DNA of 64,000 nt from Taklimakanibacter sp050251035 (GTDB lineage Bacteria; Pseudomonadota; Alphaproteobacteria; Rhizobiales; Aestuariivirgaceae), in assembly GCA_050251035.1 (NCBI GenBank), contig JBFWNN010000031.1, forward strand, positions 3,058 through 67,057, written 5' to 3'. Below are positions 25,126 to 32,823 of this stretch, in pieces (the first letter of the stretch is position 1; each line of letters opens with the position of its first letter). The position numbers and the translations under genes are program-made. Under the pieces are notes generated by a model that saw only the letters and a list, made by a program, of their open reading frames with translations, had not been told where the DNA came from and made no database searches.

Positions 25126-25539
25126 TCACTTCCTTGCTGCCGCAACCCCCATGTCGCGGAATCTCTCGATCGCCTCGCCCTGGGTGAAATCCTCAAGCTC
25201 GAATAGTTGGCGGACTTCGATCTCGCAGTCCTCGGCATGCGGATTGGGGAAGCGGCGGGCCCATTCGAGGGCCTCGGCGCGCGACTTCACCTGGATGATG
25301 GTGTAGCCGGCGATCAGTTCCTTGGTCTCGGCGAAGGGCCCGTCGATGACGCTGCGCTTGCCGCCCTCATAGCGGATGCGCCAGCCCTTGGCGGAAGGGT
25401 GCAGCCCATTGGCGTCGAGCAGCACGCCGGCCTTGGCCAGCTCCTGATGATAGTCGGCCATGGCGGACAGCATGTCCTCCTCCGGCATGACGCCCGCTTC
25501 CGAATCCTTCGACGCCTTGACGATGATCATGAATCTCAT
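25126..25539 (-). CDS. second YCII-related DGPF-motif protein
   Basis: A 137-residue YCII-fold protein with DGPF at residues 66-69 (SVIDGPFAETKELIAGY), beginning MRFMIIVKASKDSEAGVMPEE. It is a clear paralogue of the copy at 24216-24641 and probably the first gene of the ECF42 operon. GGAGGAAA stands before the ATG at 25539. The ~130 bases upstream, to the DUF899 stop, contain no gene and may hold the operon promoter; I could not assign a specific ECF42 promoter there. Confidence 0.87.
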   Translation of the reverse strand: MRFMIIVKASKDSEAGVMPEEDMLSAMADYHQELAKAGVLLDANGLHPSAKGWRIRYEGGKRSVIDGPFAETKELIAGYTIIQVKSRAEALEWARRFPNPHAEDCEIEVRQLFELEDFTQGEAIERFRDMGVAAARK

Positions 25540-25670
25540 GGGTTTCCTCCGTTCTTCTCGATGGCGAGCCGCACCGGCTGCACCAGGACGACGAATGAGC
25601 GGCGACGAAATCGACAGGCCTTCCGAAAAAAATCGAAGAATCTTCTGACCTGGCGGCAGAAGAGGGCGGC

Positions 25671-26354
25671 TTAAGCCCCTTGCCGGCCCAAGGGCGTCAG
25701 ATCGAGATAATGCAGCACCGGCACCATGGTTTCGACGCCGCGCGCATAGGTGGAATAGGTGTGGAACACCGTATCGCCCCCGCGCAGGAACACGCTGACG
25801 CCGTGATGCTCGCCATCGGCGAACCAGGGCTCGCCATTGGCGAGATGCTCGGCGCGCGGACGGTAGTTGTATTCGGAGGGCGCGACCGTCTCGTCCGTCG
25901 TGGCCTGGAAGTCGTAGTTGAAGTCGCTGCCGAAGGACGAATAGAGCGGGATGTCCCAGCCCTGAAGCTTGCGATAGGCTTCGAGCTTGGCCTGCGGCGC
26001 CCGCCCGATGACGGCAAAGGACGTGTCATGCTCATGCAGCCCGGCGAGATTGGGGAGGTCCCTGACGAAGCCGGTGCAGCCCGAACAGGCCTTGTCCCAG
26101 GCCGGATCGTACATGAAGTGATAGACGATGAGCTGACGGCGTCCCTGGAAGAGATCGCGGAGCTTGACCTGGCCCTCGGGGCCCTCGAAGACATAGTCCT
26201 TCTCGATCTTGACCATCGGCAGCCGGCGCCGCGCCGCGCTGAGCGCATCGCGCTCGCGCGTCAGGTGCTTTTCCTTCTCGAGAAACTCCTTGCGCGCGGC
26301 GATCCATTCGGAGCGCGTGACGGCCCTGGGCAGGGCTGTTGGGTTATCCGGCAT
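25671..26354 (-). CDS. DUF899 thioredoxin-like protein
   Basis: A 227-residue protein starting at ATG 26354 after AGGAAGGA. It belongs to the DUF899 family of thioredoxin-fold proteins: WIAARKEFLEKEKHLTRERD, ELPMVK-like RRLPMVKIEKDYVFEGPEG, YHFMYDPAWDKACSGCTGF (with a CxxC) and SSFGSDFNYDF. The family is widespread in soil bacteria and uncharacterised. It is divergent from a MarR regulator, and a 12-base palindrome between them suggests MarR control. Confidence 0.87.
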   Translation of the reverse strand: MPDNPTALPRAVTRSEWIAARKEFLEKEKHLTRERDALSAARRRLPMVKIEKDYVFEGPEGQVKLRDLFQGRRQLIVYHFMYDPAWDKACSGCTGFVRDLPNLAGLHEHDTSFAVIGRAPQAKLEAYRKLQGWDIPLYSSFGSDFNYDFQATTDETVAPSEYNYRPRAEHLANGEPWFADGEHHGVSVFLRGGDTVFHTYSTYARGVETMVPVLHYLDLTPLGRQGA

Positions 26355-26467
26355 GACAGTCCTTCCTGTTCCCGTTAGCGGCGGCATGCGCCTTGGGCCA
26401 AGTGTTGCGATTCGATTGATTGAGCGAAGCGTCCCGGATCCGCACGATCGATGATCTTGACAAATAA

Positions 26468-26479
26468 GTTGATATCAAC
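26468..26479. promoter_or_regulatory. candidate MarR operator
   Basis: GTTGATATCAAC is a perfect 12-base palindrome 12 bases upstream of the MarR-family start codon and ~114 bases upstream of the divergent DUF899 gene. Its size and position fit a MarR dimer site that would repress its own gene and perhaps DUF899. Inference from position only. Confidence 0.55.
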
Positions 26480-26490
26480 ATAATACATGC

Positions 26491-26937
26491 ATGTCAACTC
26501 CGAAAATCCTGCCCTTCGCGGCGACGCTTCAGGTGCGCGACCATTGCCTGTGCCTCGCCGTGCAGCGGGCGGCGCGGGCCTTGGCACGGCGGTTCGACGA
26601 TGCGATGCGCGCGATGGATCTCACCCATGGGCAGTTCTCGCTCTTGATGAGCCTCAACCGGCCGGAGCCGCCGAGCATCGGCGAGGTGGCGCATTTCCTG
26701 GCGATGGACCGCACCACACTCACCGCCAATCTCAAGCCGCTGGCGCGGCGCGGCCTCGTCAAGGTAACGGTCGACAAGGAGGACCGGCGCAGCCGCCGCC
26801 TCACGCTGACGGCGGCGGGCCATGCGCTGCTCATCAGGGCGCTGCCGGTCTGGAAGGCGACGCATGCCGAGATCGACGCGCTGCTCGCGGGCCAGAAGCC
26901 CGATCATCTGCGCAAGGTGCTGGCGCTCTTGTCCTAG
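26491..26937 (+). CDS. MarR-family transcriptional regulator
   Basis: A 148-residue winged-helix regulator. The dimerisation helix is CLAVQRAARALARRFDDAM, the DNA-reading part is PSIGEVAHFLAMDRTTLTANLKPLARRGLVKV, and the wing is DRRSRRLTLTAAG. It resembles the MarR group whose first helix includes DHCLCLAVQRAARA, in which the paired cysteines (C17, C19 or so) could act as redox switches (inference). It is transcribed away from one DUF899 gene and towards another. Confidence 0.9.
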   Translation: MSTPKILPFAATLQVRDHCLCLAVQRAARALARRFDDAMRAMDLTHGQFSLLMSLNRPEPPSIGEVAHFLAMDRTTLTANLKPLARRGLVKVTVDKEDRRSRRLTLTAAGHALLIRALPVWKATHAEIDALLAGQKPDHLRKVLALLS

Positions 26938-27024
26938 ACGCATCGTCATCTCCTCACGATGGTTCCGGCCGAGCCGGAACCCTTAGCCCGATTTCCGCAA
27001 GACCGGCGTTGCCGATATTGCTTT

Positions 27025-27762
27025 CTAGGCGCAGCAACCTCCGGCCTTGCCCTTTGCCGCGTAGCGGTCGTGCCGCCTGACCCAGTCGGTGAGGTCGTGA
27101 TTGGGCCCGGTCTCGTTGCGGCCCTTGGGCGTCATGTCGAGATAGGCATAAGCGGTCAGCGCTTCCTCGCCGCCGCGTCCATAGGTGGAGTAGGTGTGGA
27201 AGATCTCGCCCGCATCATTCTTATAGAAGATGCTGATGCCGGAGAGATCCTCGATGCCCACTTCGGTCATGCGGTAATTGTAATAGGCCGTGCCGCTTTC
27301 GACCGCCTCCGGCGTGAAGGACACGTTGAAGTCATAGTTGAAATCGCTGCCGAAGGACGAGACGAAGGGAAATGTCCAACCCATGCGCCGGCGATAGGCG
27401 TCGATCTCGGCAAGGGGCGCGCGCGCCACAGCGACATAGGCGACGTCGTGATGCGCGATATGCATGAGCGCGCCTGCGACCTGGTCGACCTCGAAGGAGC
27501 AGCCGACACAGCCTTCGATCTCGCCGGGGGCCATCATGAAATGCTTGACGATGAGCTGGCTCTTGCCCTGGAAGAGCTCAGCGAGTGTGCGCCGGCCTTC
27601 GAGCGTGTCGAAGACATAGGTCTTCGCGACCTTGACCCAGGGCAGCTCGCGGCGCTCGGCGTTCAGTTCGTCGCGCAGCTTTGTGAAGGCCTTTTCCTTC
27701 GTGAGGAAAGCCTTGCGCGCCTCGGTCCATTGCTCGCGGGTGACGACGGTGTGATGGTTCAT
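27025..27762 (-). CDS. DUF899 thioredoxin-like protein, second copy
   Basis: A 245-residue DUF899 member: EQWTEARKAFLTKEKAFTKLRDEL, RRELPWVKVAKTYVFDTLEG, GEIEGCVGCSFEVDQ (CxxC), SSFGSDFNYDFNVSF and FHTYSTYGRG. A C-terminal GGCCA tail is extra. It differs clearly from the copy at 25671-26354, so it is a diverged paralogue rather than a recent duplicate. AAGGAGAA precedes the ATG. It is the last gene of a minus-strand run with two SRPBCC genes. Confidence 0.87.
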   Translation of the reverse strand: MNHHTVVTREQWTEARKAFLTKEKAFTKLRDELNAERRELPWVKVAKTYVFDTLEGRRTLAELFQGKSQLIVKHFMMAPGEIEGCVGCSFEVDQVAGALMHIAHHDVAYVAVARAPLAEIDAYRRRMGWTFPFVSSFGSDFNYDFNVSFTPEAVESGTAYYNYRMTEVGIEDLSGISIFYKNDAGEIFHTYSTYGRGGEEALTAYAYLDMTPKGRNETGPNHDLTDWVRRHDRYAAKGKAGGCCA

Positions 27763-27786
27763 GGCGGTTCTCCTTGACTGACAAAC

Positions 27787-28263
27787 TCAAGCCGTCCGCA
27801 AATTGGCGACATAATCCCCGAGCTTCTCGAAGGCCTCGCTCCAGCCGCCGTCATGGCCGTCGCGCTCCTCGACCGACTGGAAGGGCGCCTGCGTGAAGGT
27901 CATGCGCGTCTTGCCGCCTTCCGCCGCGAAGGTCACGGTCACCAGGTTCTCCTGGCCGCGCTCGCCGTCCTCTTCCCAGGCGAAGGTGAAAACCAGGCGC
28001 TCGTTCTCGACGACCTCGCGATAGGTGCCGCGGAACCAGTAATCCTTGCCCTCGGCCGAGCGGATCAAGGCGCGATACTGCCCGCCCGCGCGCACGTCGA
28101 GCTTGGCCGAAGGTGCCGAGAAGCCCTTGGGCCCCATCCAGCGCACCATGTGCTCGGGCTCCGTCCACGCCTTGTAGACGAGGACCGGCGGCGCATCGAG
28201 GACGCGAGTGATGACGAGCTCCAGCTTGTCCCGGCGGACATCGGTGTCGTTCGCGGCGATCAT
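27787..28263 (-). CDS. SRPBCC-domain (AHSA1-like) protein
   Basis: A 158-residue START/Bet v1-like protein: LVITRVLDAPPVLVYKAWTE, HMVRWMGPKGFSAP, VRAGGQYRALIRSAEG, WFRGTYREVVENERLVFTF and the closing GWSEAFEKLGDYVA. AHSA1-type SRPBCC proteins bind hydrophobic ligands; the ligand is unknown. Its start overlaps the stop of the upstream SRPBCC gene by 4 bases (ATGA). It belongs to an ArsR-SRPBCC-SRPBCC operon. Confidence 0.88.
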   Translation of the reverse strand: MIAANDTDVRRDKLELVITRVLDAPPVLVYKAWTEPEHMVRWMGPKGFSAPSAKLDVRAGGQYRALIRSAEGKDYWFRGTYREVVENERLVFTFAWEEDGERGQENLVTVTFAAEGGKTRMTFTQAPFQSVEERDGHDGGWSEAFEKLGDYVANLRTA

Positions 28264-28739
28264 GGCGTTTCCTTTCGCAGCGCCAGCAGGCGCAGATAGT
28301 CGTCGATGAGATCGAAGGCGCTGTTCCAGCCTTCCTCATGGCCGTCGCGGTCGTCGGCCGTGTCGAAGAGGCCTTGATGGAACGTGAGCCGGGTCTTGCC
28401 GTTCTCTTCGAGGAAGCGCGCGGTGACGAGGGTGGACGGGCCCAGGGGCTGGCCCGGAAAATCGAAGCTGTGGGAGAAGACCAGCCGCTCGGGCGGTGAG
28501 ACCTCGTGAAAGACGCCATAGGAGGAGAACGTCATGCCGTCCGGCGTGCGGCTTCTGATGCGCCAGGCGCCGCCGACCTTGAGGTCGATCTCGCAGGCGA
28601 GCGTGGGGAAGCCCTTCGGGCCCCACCAGTGGATCAGGTGGTCCGGATCGGTCCACAGCCCGAAGACGACATCGCGCGGCGCCGCGAACAGGCGGCTCAT
28701 GCGCAATTCGAGGCGCGGGGCGTCAGCTCTGGGAACCAT
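28260..28739 (-). CDS. SRPBCC-domain (AHSA1-like) protein
   Basis: A 159-residue SRPBCC protein: LELRMSRLFAAPRDVVFGLWTDPDHLIHWWGPKGF, FSSYGVFHEVSPPERLVFSHSF is split by the usual strand pattern, and TRLTFHQGLFDTADDRDGHEEGW closes the cavity helix region. GGGAGGCGGCG precedes the ATG. Its first 17 bases overlap the 3' end of the arsR-type gene in another frame, so the two are translationally coupled. Ligand unknown. Confidence 0.85.
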   Translation of the reverse strand: MVPRADAPRLELRMSRLFAAPRDVVFGLWTDPDHLIHWWGPKGFPTLACEIDLKVGGAWRIRSRTPDGMTFSSYGVFHEVSPPERLVFSHSFDFPGQPLGPSTLVTARFLEENGKTRLTFHQGLFDTADDRDGHEEGWNSAFDLIDDYLRLLALRKETP

Positions 28740-29070
28740 CGCCGCCTCCCTTGGCCTGCAGCATCTTCAGATAGGCGTCGAGACGGTCGAAGCTCTGCTC
28801 CCAGAACTGCCGGTAATAGTCGAGCCAGTCCGACGCCTCCTTGAGGGCCTGGGGCTCGAGCCGGCGCGGGCGCCACTGCTTCTCGCGGCTCTGGGCGATC
28901 ATGCCGGCCTGTTCCAGCACCTTGAGATGCTTGGAGATGGCGGGAAGGCTCATCGCGAAAGGCTCCGCCAATTCCGTGACCGTCGCCTCGCCCAGAGCCA
29001 GCCGCGCCAGTATGGCGCGCCGGGTCGGATCGGCGAGAGCGGAGAAGGTGGTGCTCAGGCGGTCGGTCAT
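28723..29070 (-). CDS. ArsR-family transcriptional regulator
   Basis: A 115-residue winged helix protein: FSALADPTRRAILARLALGEATVTELAEPF, with recognition helix MSLPAISKHLKVLEQAGMI. It lacks the metal-binding ELCVCDL motif of arsenic sensors and belongs to the group coupled to SRPBCC/AHSA1 genes. It is the first gene of a three-gene operon and probably represses it through the palindrome at 29088-29097. Confidence 0.9.
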   Translation of the reverse strand: MTDRLSTTFSALADPTRRAILARLALGEATVTELAEPFAMSLPAISKHLKVLEQAGMIAQSREKQWRPRRLEPQALKEASDWLDYYRQFWEQSFDRLDAYLKMLQAKGGGDGSQS

Positions 29071-29087
29071 TGGTATTGAACCGATAA

Positions 29088-29097
29088 GTTAATTAAC
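29088..29097. promoter_or_regulatory. candidate ArsR-type operator
   Basis: GTTAATTAAC is a perfect 10-base palindrome, set in a locally AT-rich patch (29075-29115) 18 bases upstream of the ArsR-type start. A partly similar GGTTAAGTAA follows at 29102. The position fits promoter-overlapping repression of the ArsR-SRPBCC operon. Confidence 0.5.
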
Positions 29098-29167
29098 ATT
29101 CTGGTTAAGTAATGGACGGCATCGCTCCTGTCAAGGGGAGGCGTCTTATTGCGAAGAGGCGGGGCTT

Positions 29168-29464
29168 CTAACGCGGCAGGCCGACGCCACCCACGGGCTC
29201 GACGGGGATCGAACTGTCGAAGCCGGCGATGATCGGCATCGCCCGGGCAATGGCGGCGCGCACCTCGGGCAAGGTCAGCGACGCCTTGTGGCTCGCCTCG
29301 GTGTCCCACACTTCGGTGACCCAGATCGCATCGGCATCGGCCGGATCCTTGGCGACGACATAGCTGAGGCAGCCCGGCATGGACTGGATGCCCGCGAGCA
29401 GGATGGCCAGCAGATCGTCGCGCTTGCCGGGCTTGGCCCGCATCTTTCCGATCAGTCCATACAT
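29168..29464 (-). CDS. antibiotic biosynthesis monooxygenase (ABM) domain protein
   Basis: A 98-residue dimeric alpha/beta-barrel protein: MYGLIGKMRAKPGKRDDLLA, SYVVAKDPADADAIWVTEVWD and a helix with RAAIARAMPIIAG. The start at 29464 follows GAGAAGGA; longer frames run backward over the TetR operator and are rejected. ABM proteins are small cofactor-less monooxygenases or quinol-handling proteins such as YgiN. It is divergent from a TetR gene, which probably controls it. Confidence 0.85.
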   Translation of the reverse strand: MYGLIGKMRAKPGKRDDLLAILLAGIQSMPGCLSYVVAKDPADADAIWVTEVWDTEASHKASLTLPEVRAAIARAMPIIAGFDSSIPVEPVGGVGLPR

Positions 29465-29551
29465 GAGTGGTTCCTTCTCCGGATCATGCGCCCGATCATG
29501 CGGTCCTGGCCGATGCCTGTCGAGATGGGTCAGTCCCGATGCCCTATTTAA

Positions 29552-29571
29552 AAACAAACGCTTGTTTGTTT
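29552..29571. promoter_or_regulatory. candidate TetR operator
   Basis: AAACAAACGCTTGTTTGTTT reads as eight-base inverted arms (AAACAAAC / GTTTGTTT) around GCTT. It lies between the divergent ABM (start 29464) and TetR (start 29635) genes and is a classical TetR/AcrR-type operator shape. Site occupancy is inferred. Confidence 0.7.
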
Positions 29572-29634
29572 CCTGGCGTGTGTTAGTCTCCTCCGAAAGG
29601 ACAGGTCGAACGACCGCGAGAGCGAGGGAGGACC

Positions 29635-30279
29635 ATGGCACGGACCCGGGGATCGGTCGGCGCCGAGACGGAAAAAGCCATTCGCAAGGCGGCCATCGAG
29701 CTCACCGCGAAGCACGGCTTCGAGGCCATGACCTTGCGCGATCTCGCCGACCATGTCGGCCTGCAGCCGGGATCGATCTATCGCTACATCGCCACCAAGG
29801 ATCAATTGCTCGCCGACATCATGGCCGAGCACATGGAGGCCTTGCTCGCCGCCTGGCGCAAGGCCGACGACCCCACGGCGGGCCCTTTGGCCAGGCTCGA
29901 GAATTTCGTCGACTTCCATATCCGCTATCACTTCGCGCGCCAGAAGGAAGTGCTCATCGCCAATCTGGAACTGCGCAGCCTGACGCCCGATTCGCGCCGC
30001 GCCACCGTGGCCTTGCGCAAGGCCTATGAGAACGAGCTGCGCCGGATCCTCGATGCCGGCATCGCCAAGCAGATCTTCCCGCCCGTCGACAGCGGCATCG
30101 CCACCTATGCGATCATCTCGATGCTGACCGGCGTGTGCTTCTGGTACAGCCCCAAGGGCCGGCTCGCGCCCGACGAGATCATCGCCATCCATAAGCGCCT
30201 CGTGCTCGGCAGCCTCCACGGCGCGCCGCGCGGAGAGGCCAAGGTCGTCGCTCTGGCCGGGAGACGAAAGCTGACATGA
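29635..30279 (+). CDS. TetR-family transcriptional regulator
   Basis: A 214-residue regulator. Its N-terminal helix-turn-helix is IRKAAIELTAKHGFEAMTLRDLADHVGLQPGSIYRYIATKDQLLADIM split over residues ~15-62. The C-terminal ligand domain (65-205) resembles the TetR group with a YRYI...KDQL opening and RKAYENELRRIL helices. GGGAGGACC precedes the ATG. It likely represses itself and the ABM gene. A LuxR-type HTH gene follows and may be coupled. Confidence 0.9.
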   Translation: MARTRGSVGAETEKAIRKAAIELTAKHGFEAMTLRDLADHVGLQPGSIYRYIATKDQLLADIMAEHMEALLAAWRKADDPTAGPLARLENFVDFHIRYHFARQKEVLIANLELRSLTPDSRRATVALRKAYENELRRILDAGIAKQIFPPVDSGIATYAIISMLTGVCFWYSPKGRLAPDEIIAIHKRLVLGSLHGAPRGEAKVVALAGRRKLT

Positions 30280-30296
30280 AACGGGAGGAGGCCATC

Positions 30297-30617
30297 ATGG
30301 ACCATTCATTCGCGGCGACGCAGCGCATCCCCATCATGCTCGACGGGCTGCCGGCGGGGCCGCGCCTCAGCCGGGTGATGAGCGAGATCAGGTCCTATGG
30401 CTACCGGCCGACGCCCGCCAAGCTCACCGGCCAGCAGCTGCTCATCGCCCAGCTCACCGCATTGGGCCTCGCCAACAAGGAAATCGCCTATCTCGCCGAT
30501 ATCTCGGAGACGACGGTCAAGGCCCATATCAGCGCCGCCCTGCGCAGCCTCAACCTGAAACGGCGCACCCAGCTCTGCCGCTATGTCTTTGAAGGCGGGC
30601 TGCTCGGCGACGCGTAG
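30297..30617 (+). CDS. stand-alone LuxR-type helix-turn-helix protein
   Basis: A 106-residue protein starting at ATG 30297, 6 bases after GGGAGGAGG; the ATG at 30276 that overlaps the tetR stop has no such site. The C-terminal half is a LuxR/FixJ-type DNA-binding domain: LTGQQLLIAQLTALGLANKEIAYLADISETTVKAHISAALRSL (residues ~40-82). There is no receiver or autoinducer domain, only ~38 unassigned N-terminal residues. It is probably co-transcribed with the TetR gene. Confidence 0.8.
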   Translation: MDHSFAATQRIPIMLDGLPAGPRLSRVMSEIRSYGYRPTPAKLTGQQLLIAQLTALGLANKEIAYLADISETTVKAHISAALRSLNLKRRTQLCRYVFEGGLLGDA

Positions 30618-30629
30618 CGGCCGATTTTC

Positions 30630-30653
30630 CCTTCTCCCGCTTGCGGGAGAAGG
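30630..30653. terminator. perfect hairpin between convergent genes
   Basis: CCTTCTCCCGC, a two-base TT, then GCGGGAGAAGG form an 11-pair perfect stem. It sits between the LuxR-type gene (ends 30617) and the convergent CGNR gene (ends 30671). It resembles one arm of the interspersed elements at 7255 and 50925. There is no U-tract, so it could act as a bidirectional mRNA 3'-end barrier rather than a classical intrinsic terminator. Confidence 0.6.
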
Positions 30654-30670
30654 TGAGTTGGTCGGCATCA

Positions 30671-31153
30671 TCACGCGCCTTGCCGCTTCCGCGCATAATG
30701 CCGCCTGGCCTTGGTGCGGCTCGAACAGGTCGGCGTGCACCAGCGCTTGTTGGCGTTGCGGGTCTGGTCGAAGAACAGCCAGCCGCAATTGCCGCAGATC
30801 CGCACGCGCGCCTTGGCGGGCGAGAAGGCGAGCGCCATCGCCGCATGCAGGATGGTCGTGAGGAAGGGATCGTCATCGTCGGCGAGGGCTCGCGCATAGA
30901 GCGAGACGAGCCCAGGCCAGTCTTCGCCCCGACGGAAATAGCGATCGATCGCCTCCCGCACCGTCACGCAATGATCGACATCGCCCAGGGGCTCGGCCAG
31001 GCCCGCATGCGCCGCCCAGCCTTTCAGGTTGGCAAGCGAGCGGCCGCGGTCCTCCTCGCCCGCCTGGCCCCGCCACACCACCATATTGGCGAAATCCAGT
31101 GCTGGATTGCGATTGATGAAGTGATGATCGTGCCAGGGAAAAGACGGGGTCAT
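30671..31153 (-). CDS. CGNR zinc-finger / ABATE-domain protein
   Basis: A 160-residue protein. The N-terminal ABATE-like domain (residues ~10-110: NRNPALDFANMVVWRG) is followed by the CGNR zinc finger RICGNCGWLFFDQTRNANKRWC, shown here as C-x2-C...WC with TPTCSSRTKARRHYARKR. The four zinc cysteines are in CGNC and WCTPTC. It is thought to be a stress-linked, DNA-binding regulator in soil bacteria. It is divergent from the LivH-type permease gene; only ~49 bases separate them. Confidence 0.87.
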   Translation of the reverse strand: MTPSFPWHDHHFINRNPALDFANMVVWRGQAGEEDRGRSLANLKGWAAHAGLAEPLGDVDHCVTVREAIDRYFRRGEDWPGLVSLYARALADDDDPFLTTILHAAMALAFSPAKARVRICGNCGWLFFDQTRNANKRWCTPTCSSRTKARRHYARKRQGA

Positions 31154-31202
31154 CGTTGCAATTGACAGGGAGAAGCCGGAACGTCATTCTTACTAGCAAA
31201 CT

Positions 31203-32219
31203 ATGGTTAGCCCGTCAAAATGGATCGGTCCCGGCCTCGTCGGCGCCGGCGCCTTTCTCCTCCTGTCCGAGCCCGCACTCGCCCAGAGCGCGCTCCGGTC
31301 GACGGGCTATGCCGTCCAGCAAGTGGTGAATGCCAGCCTCGTCGGCGCCCTCTACAGCCTGCTCGCCGTCGCCTATGCGCTGCTCCACGGCATCACCAAC
31401 CGCATCGTGCTCTCCTTCGGCGATCTCGCGACCTTCGGCGCCTTCGCCACGATCTATCCGATGATGTTCATGCTGTTCGCCAACTGGCAGACGGGGCTCG
31501 CCATCGCCATGGTGTTCGTGATGGCGGCGGCGGCCGCCGCCGCCTTGGGCGCGGTGCTGCAGGTCGGCGTCTTCACCCCGCTGGTGTCGTCGCCCACCCA
31601 GGCGATCATGATCGCCTCGATCGGCGTCTCGATCACCTTGCAGGAGAGCCTGCGCGTGCAGTCGGGCGGGCGCGAGCAATGGCTGTCGCCGATCTTCGCC
31701 GAGCCCCTGGTCGCTCTCGATTTCGACGGCTTCGTCGTCCATGTCAGCGGCATGCAGGTCATCATCCTGGGCCTTGCCGCGGTGCTGCTGACGGGCCTCG
31801 CCATTGTCCTCGCCAGGAGCCGGGCCGGGCGGCTGTGGCGCGCCTGCTCGCAGAATCTCGCGCTCGCCCGGCTCTGCGGCATCGACACCGGCCGGGTGCT
31901 CACCTGGACCGGGGTCGCGGCGGCGGCGTTCGCTGCGGCCTCGGGCTGGATCATCGCCATCGGCTATGGCGGGGTCAGCTTCTATATGGGCCTGGTGCTC
32001 GGCCTCAAGGCGCTGTTCGCCACCATCATCGGCGGCTTCGGCACGATCGGCGGCGCCATTGTCGGCGGCTTCCTCCTCGCCGGCGTCGAAACCCTGTGGA
32101 GCGCCTATTTCCCCATCGTCTATCGCGACGTGGCGGTGTTCCTCGTCGTCATATTGATCTTCATCGTCAAACCGGATGGGCTGTTGAGCGTCGGCTTGCG
32201 GCGCGACAGCGAAGCATGA
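31203..32219 (+). CDS. branched-chain amino-acid-type ABC transporter permease (LivH-like), orphan
   Basis: A 338-residue membrane protein with an N-terminal hydrophobic leader and about eight further helices. The LivH signatures are NASLVGALYSLLAVAYALLHG, NRIVLSFGDLATFGAF, RAGRLWRACSQNLALARLCGID and KALFATIIGGFGTIGGAIVGG. No LivM, LivG, LivF or binding protein is next to it, so it must share components made elsewhere or act on its own. It is followed at 9 bases by a lipoprotein gene. Confidence 0.85.
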   Translation: MVSPSKWIGPGLVGAGAFLLLSEPALAQSALRSTGYAVQQVVNASLVGALYSLLAVAYALLHGITNRIVLSFGDLATFGAFATIYPMMFMLFANWQTGLAIAMVFVMAAAAAAALGAVLQVGVFTPLVSSPTQAIMIASIGVSITLQESLRVQSGGREQWLSPIFAEPLVALDFDGFVVHVSGMQVIILGLAAVLLTGLAIVLARSRAGRLWRACSQNLALARLCGIDTGRVLTWTGVAAAAFAAASGWIIAIGYGGVSFYMGLVLGLKALFATIIGGFGTIGGAIVGGFLLAGVETLWSAYFPIVYRDVAVFLVVILIFIVKPDGLLSVGLRRDSEA

Positions 32220-32228
32220 GGTGGCATC

Positions 32229-32696
32229 ATGATGCGCAAGATCCTTCTCCTCGCCTTTGGTCTCCTGCTCGCCGGCTGCGGCGAGGACCCGAACGCGCCC
32301 TATCTGTCCTTCGCCGGCGGCGGCTTTGTCTTCAACTACCGCAATGCCGAGGCCTTCTATGGTTTCGTCGCCAAGCCGCTGCGGACTCTGCCGGAAGGCG
32401 GCGTGATCGAGGCGCAGTTCGAGGTGCCGGGCAATCCCGAGCCCGTCCTCAGCAGCGAGAAGGTCGTCCAGGGCAAGGTGCAATACAGCTTCAAGTCGCC
32501 CAATCTGACAGGCATCGTGCCCAATCACGGCTACAAGGCGGTGATGCGGCTGATCGATGCTCAGGGCAAGGAAGTTGCACGGTATGAACGAAATTTTCAC
32601 ACCGATGTCGACCAGGCGAGCCTGCCGAACCAGCCGTTGGTGGTCGGACCCGGCTATCAGAAGAATCCCGACCTCAAGTCTGGGACGCTCAATTAG
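32229..32696 (+). CDS. predicted lipoprotein of unknown function
   Basis: A 155-residue protein with a lipoprotein signal: KILLLAFGLLLAGC, lipid-carrying C17. The rest, residues 18-155, is a single beta-rich domain (YLSFAGGGFVFNYRNAEAFYGFV, VIEAQFEVPGNPEP). I do not recognise the family. A start at the second ATG (32232) is equally possible. It is probably co-transcribed with the LivH-like permease and thus envelope-associated, perhaps as an accessory part of that transporter (inference). Confidence 0.75.
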   Translation: MMRKILLLAFGLLLAGCGEDPNAPYLSFAGGGFVFNYRNAEAFYGFVAKPLRTLPEGGVIEAQFEVPGNPEPVLSSEKVVQGKVQYSFKSPNLTGIVPNHGYKAVMRLIDAQGKEVARYERNFHTDVDQASLPNQPLVVGPGYQKNPDLKSGTLN

Positions 32697-32823
32697 AATG
32701 TTAGTCGGATGTGGTTAAGTGTCCGCCCTATTCCTGTAGCTCTTCTGTCGCAATGCTTCTAAAGAGTGGGCAAAAGCCGGGCCGACCCGGCCCGCTGTCG
32801 CCTCTTGATGGGAGTTTTTCGCG

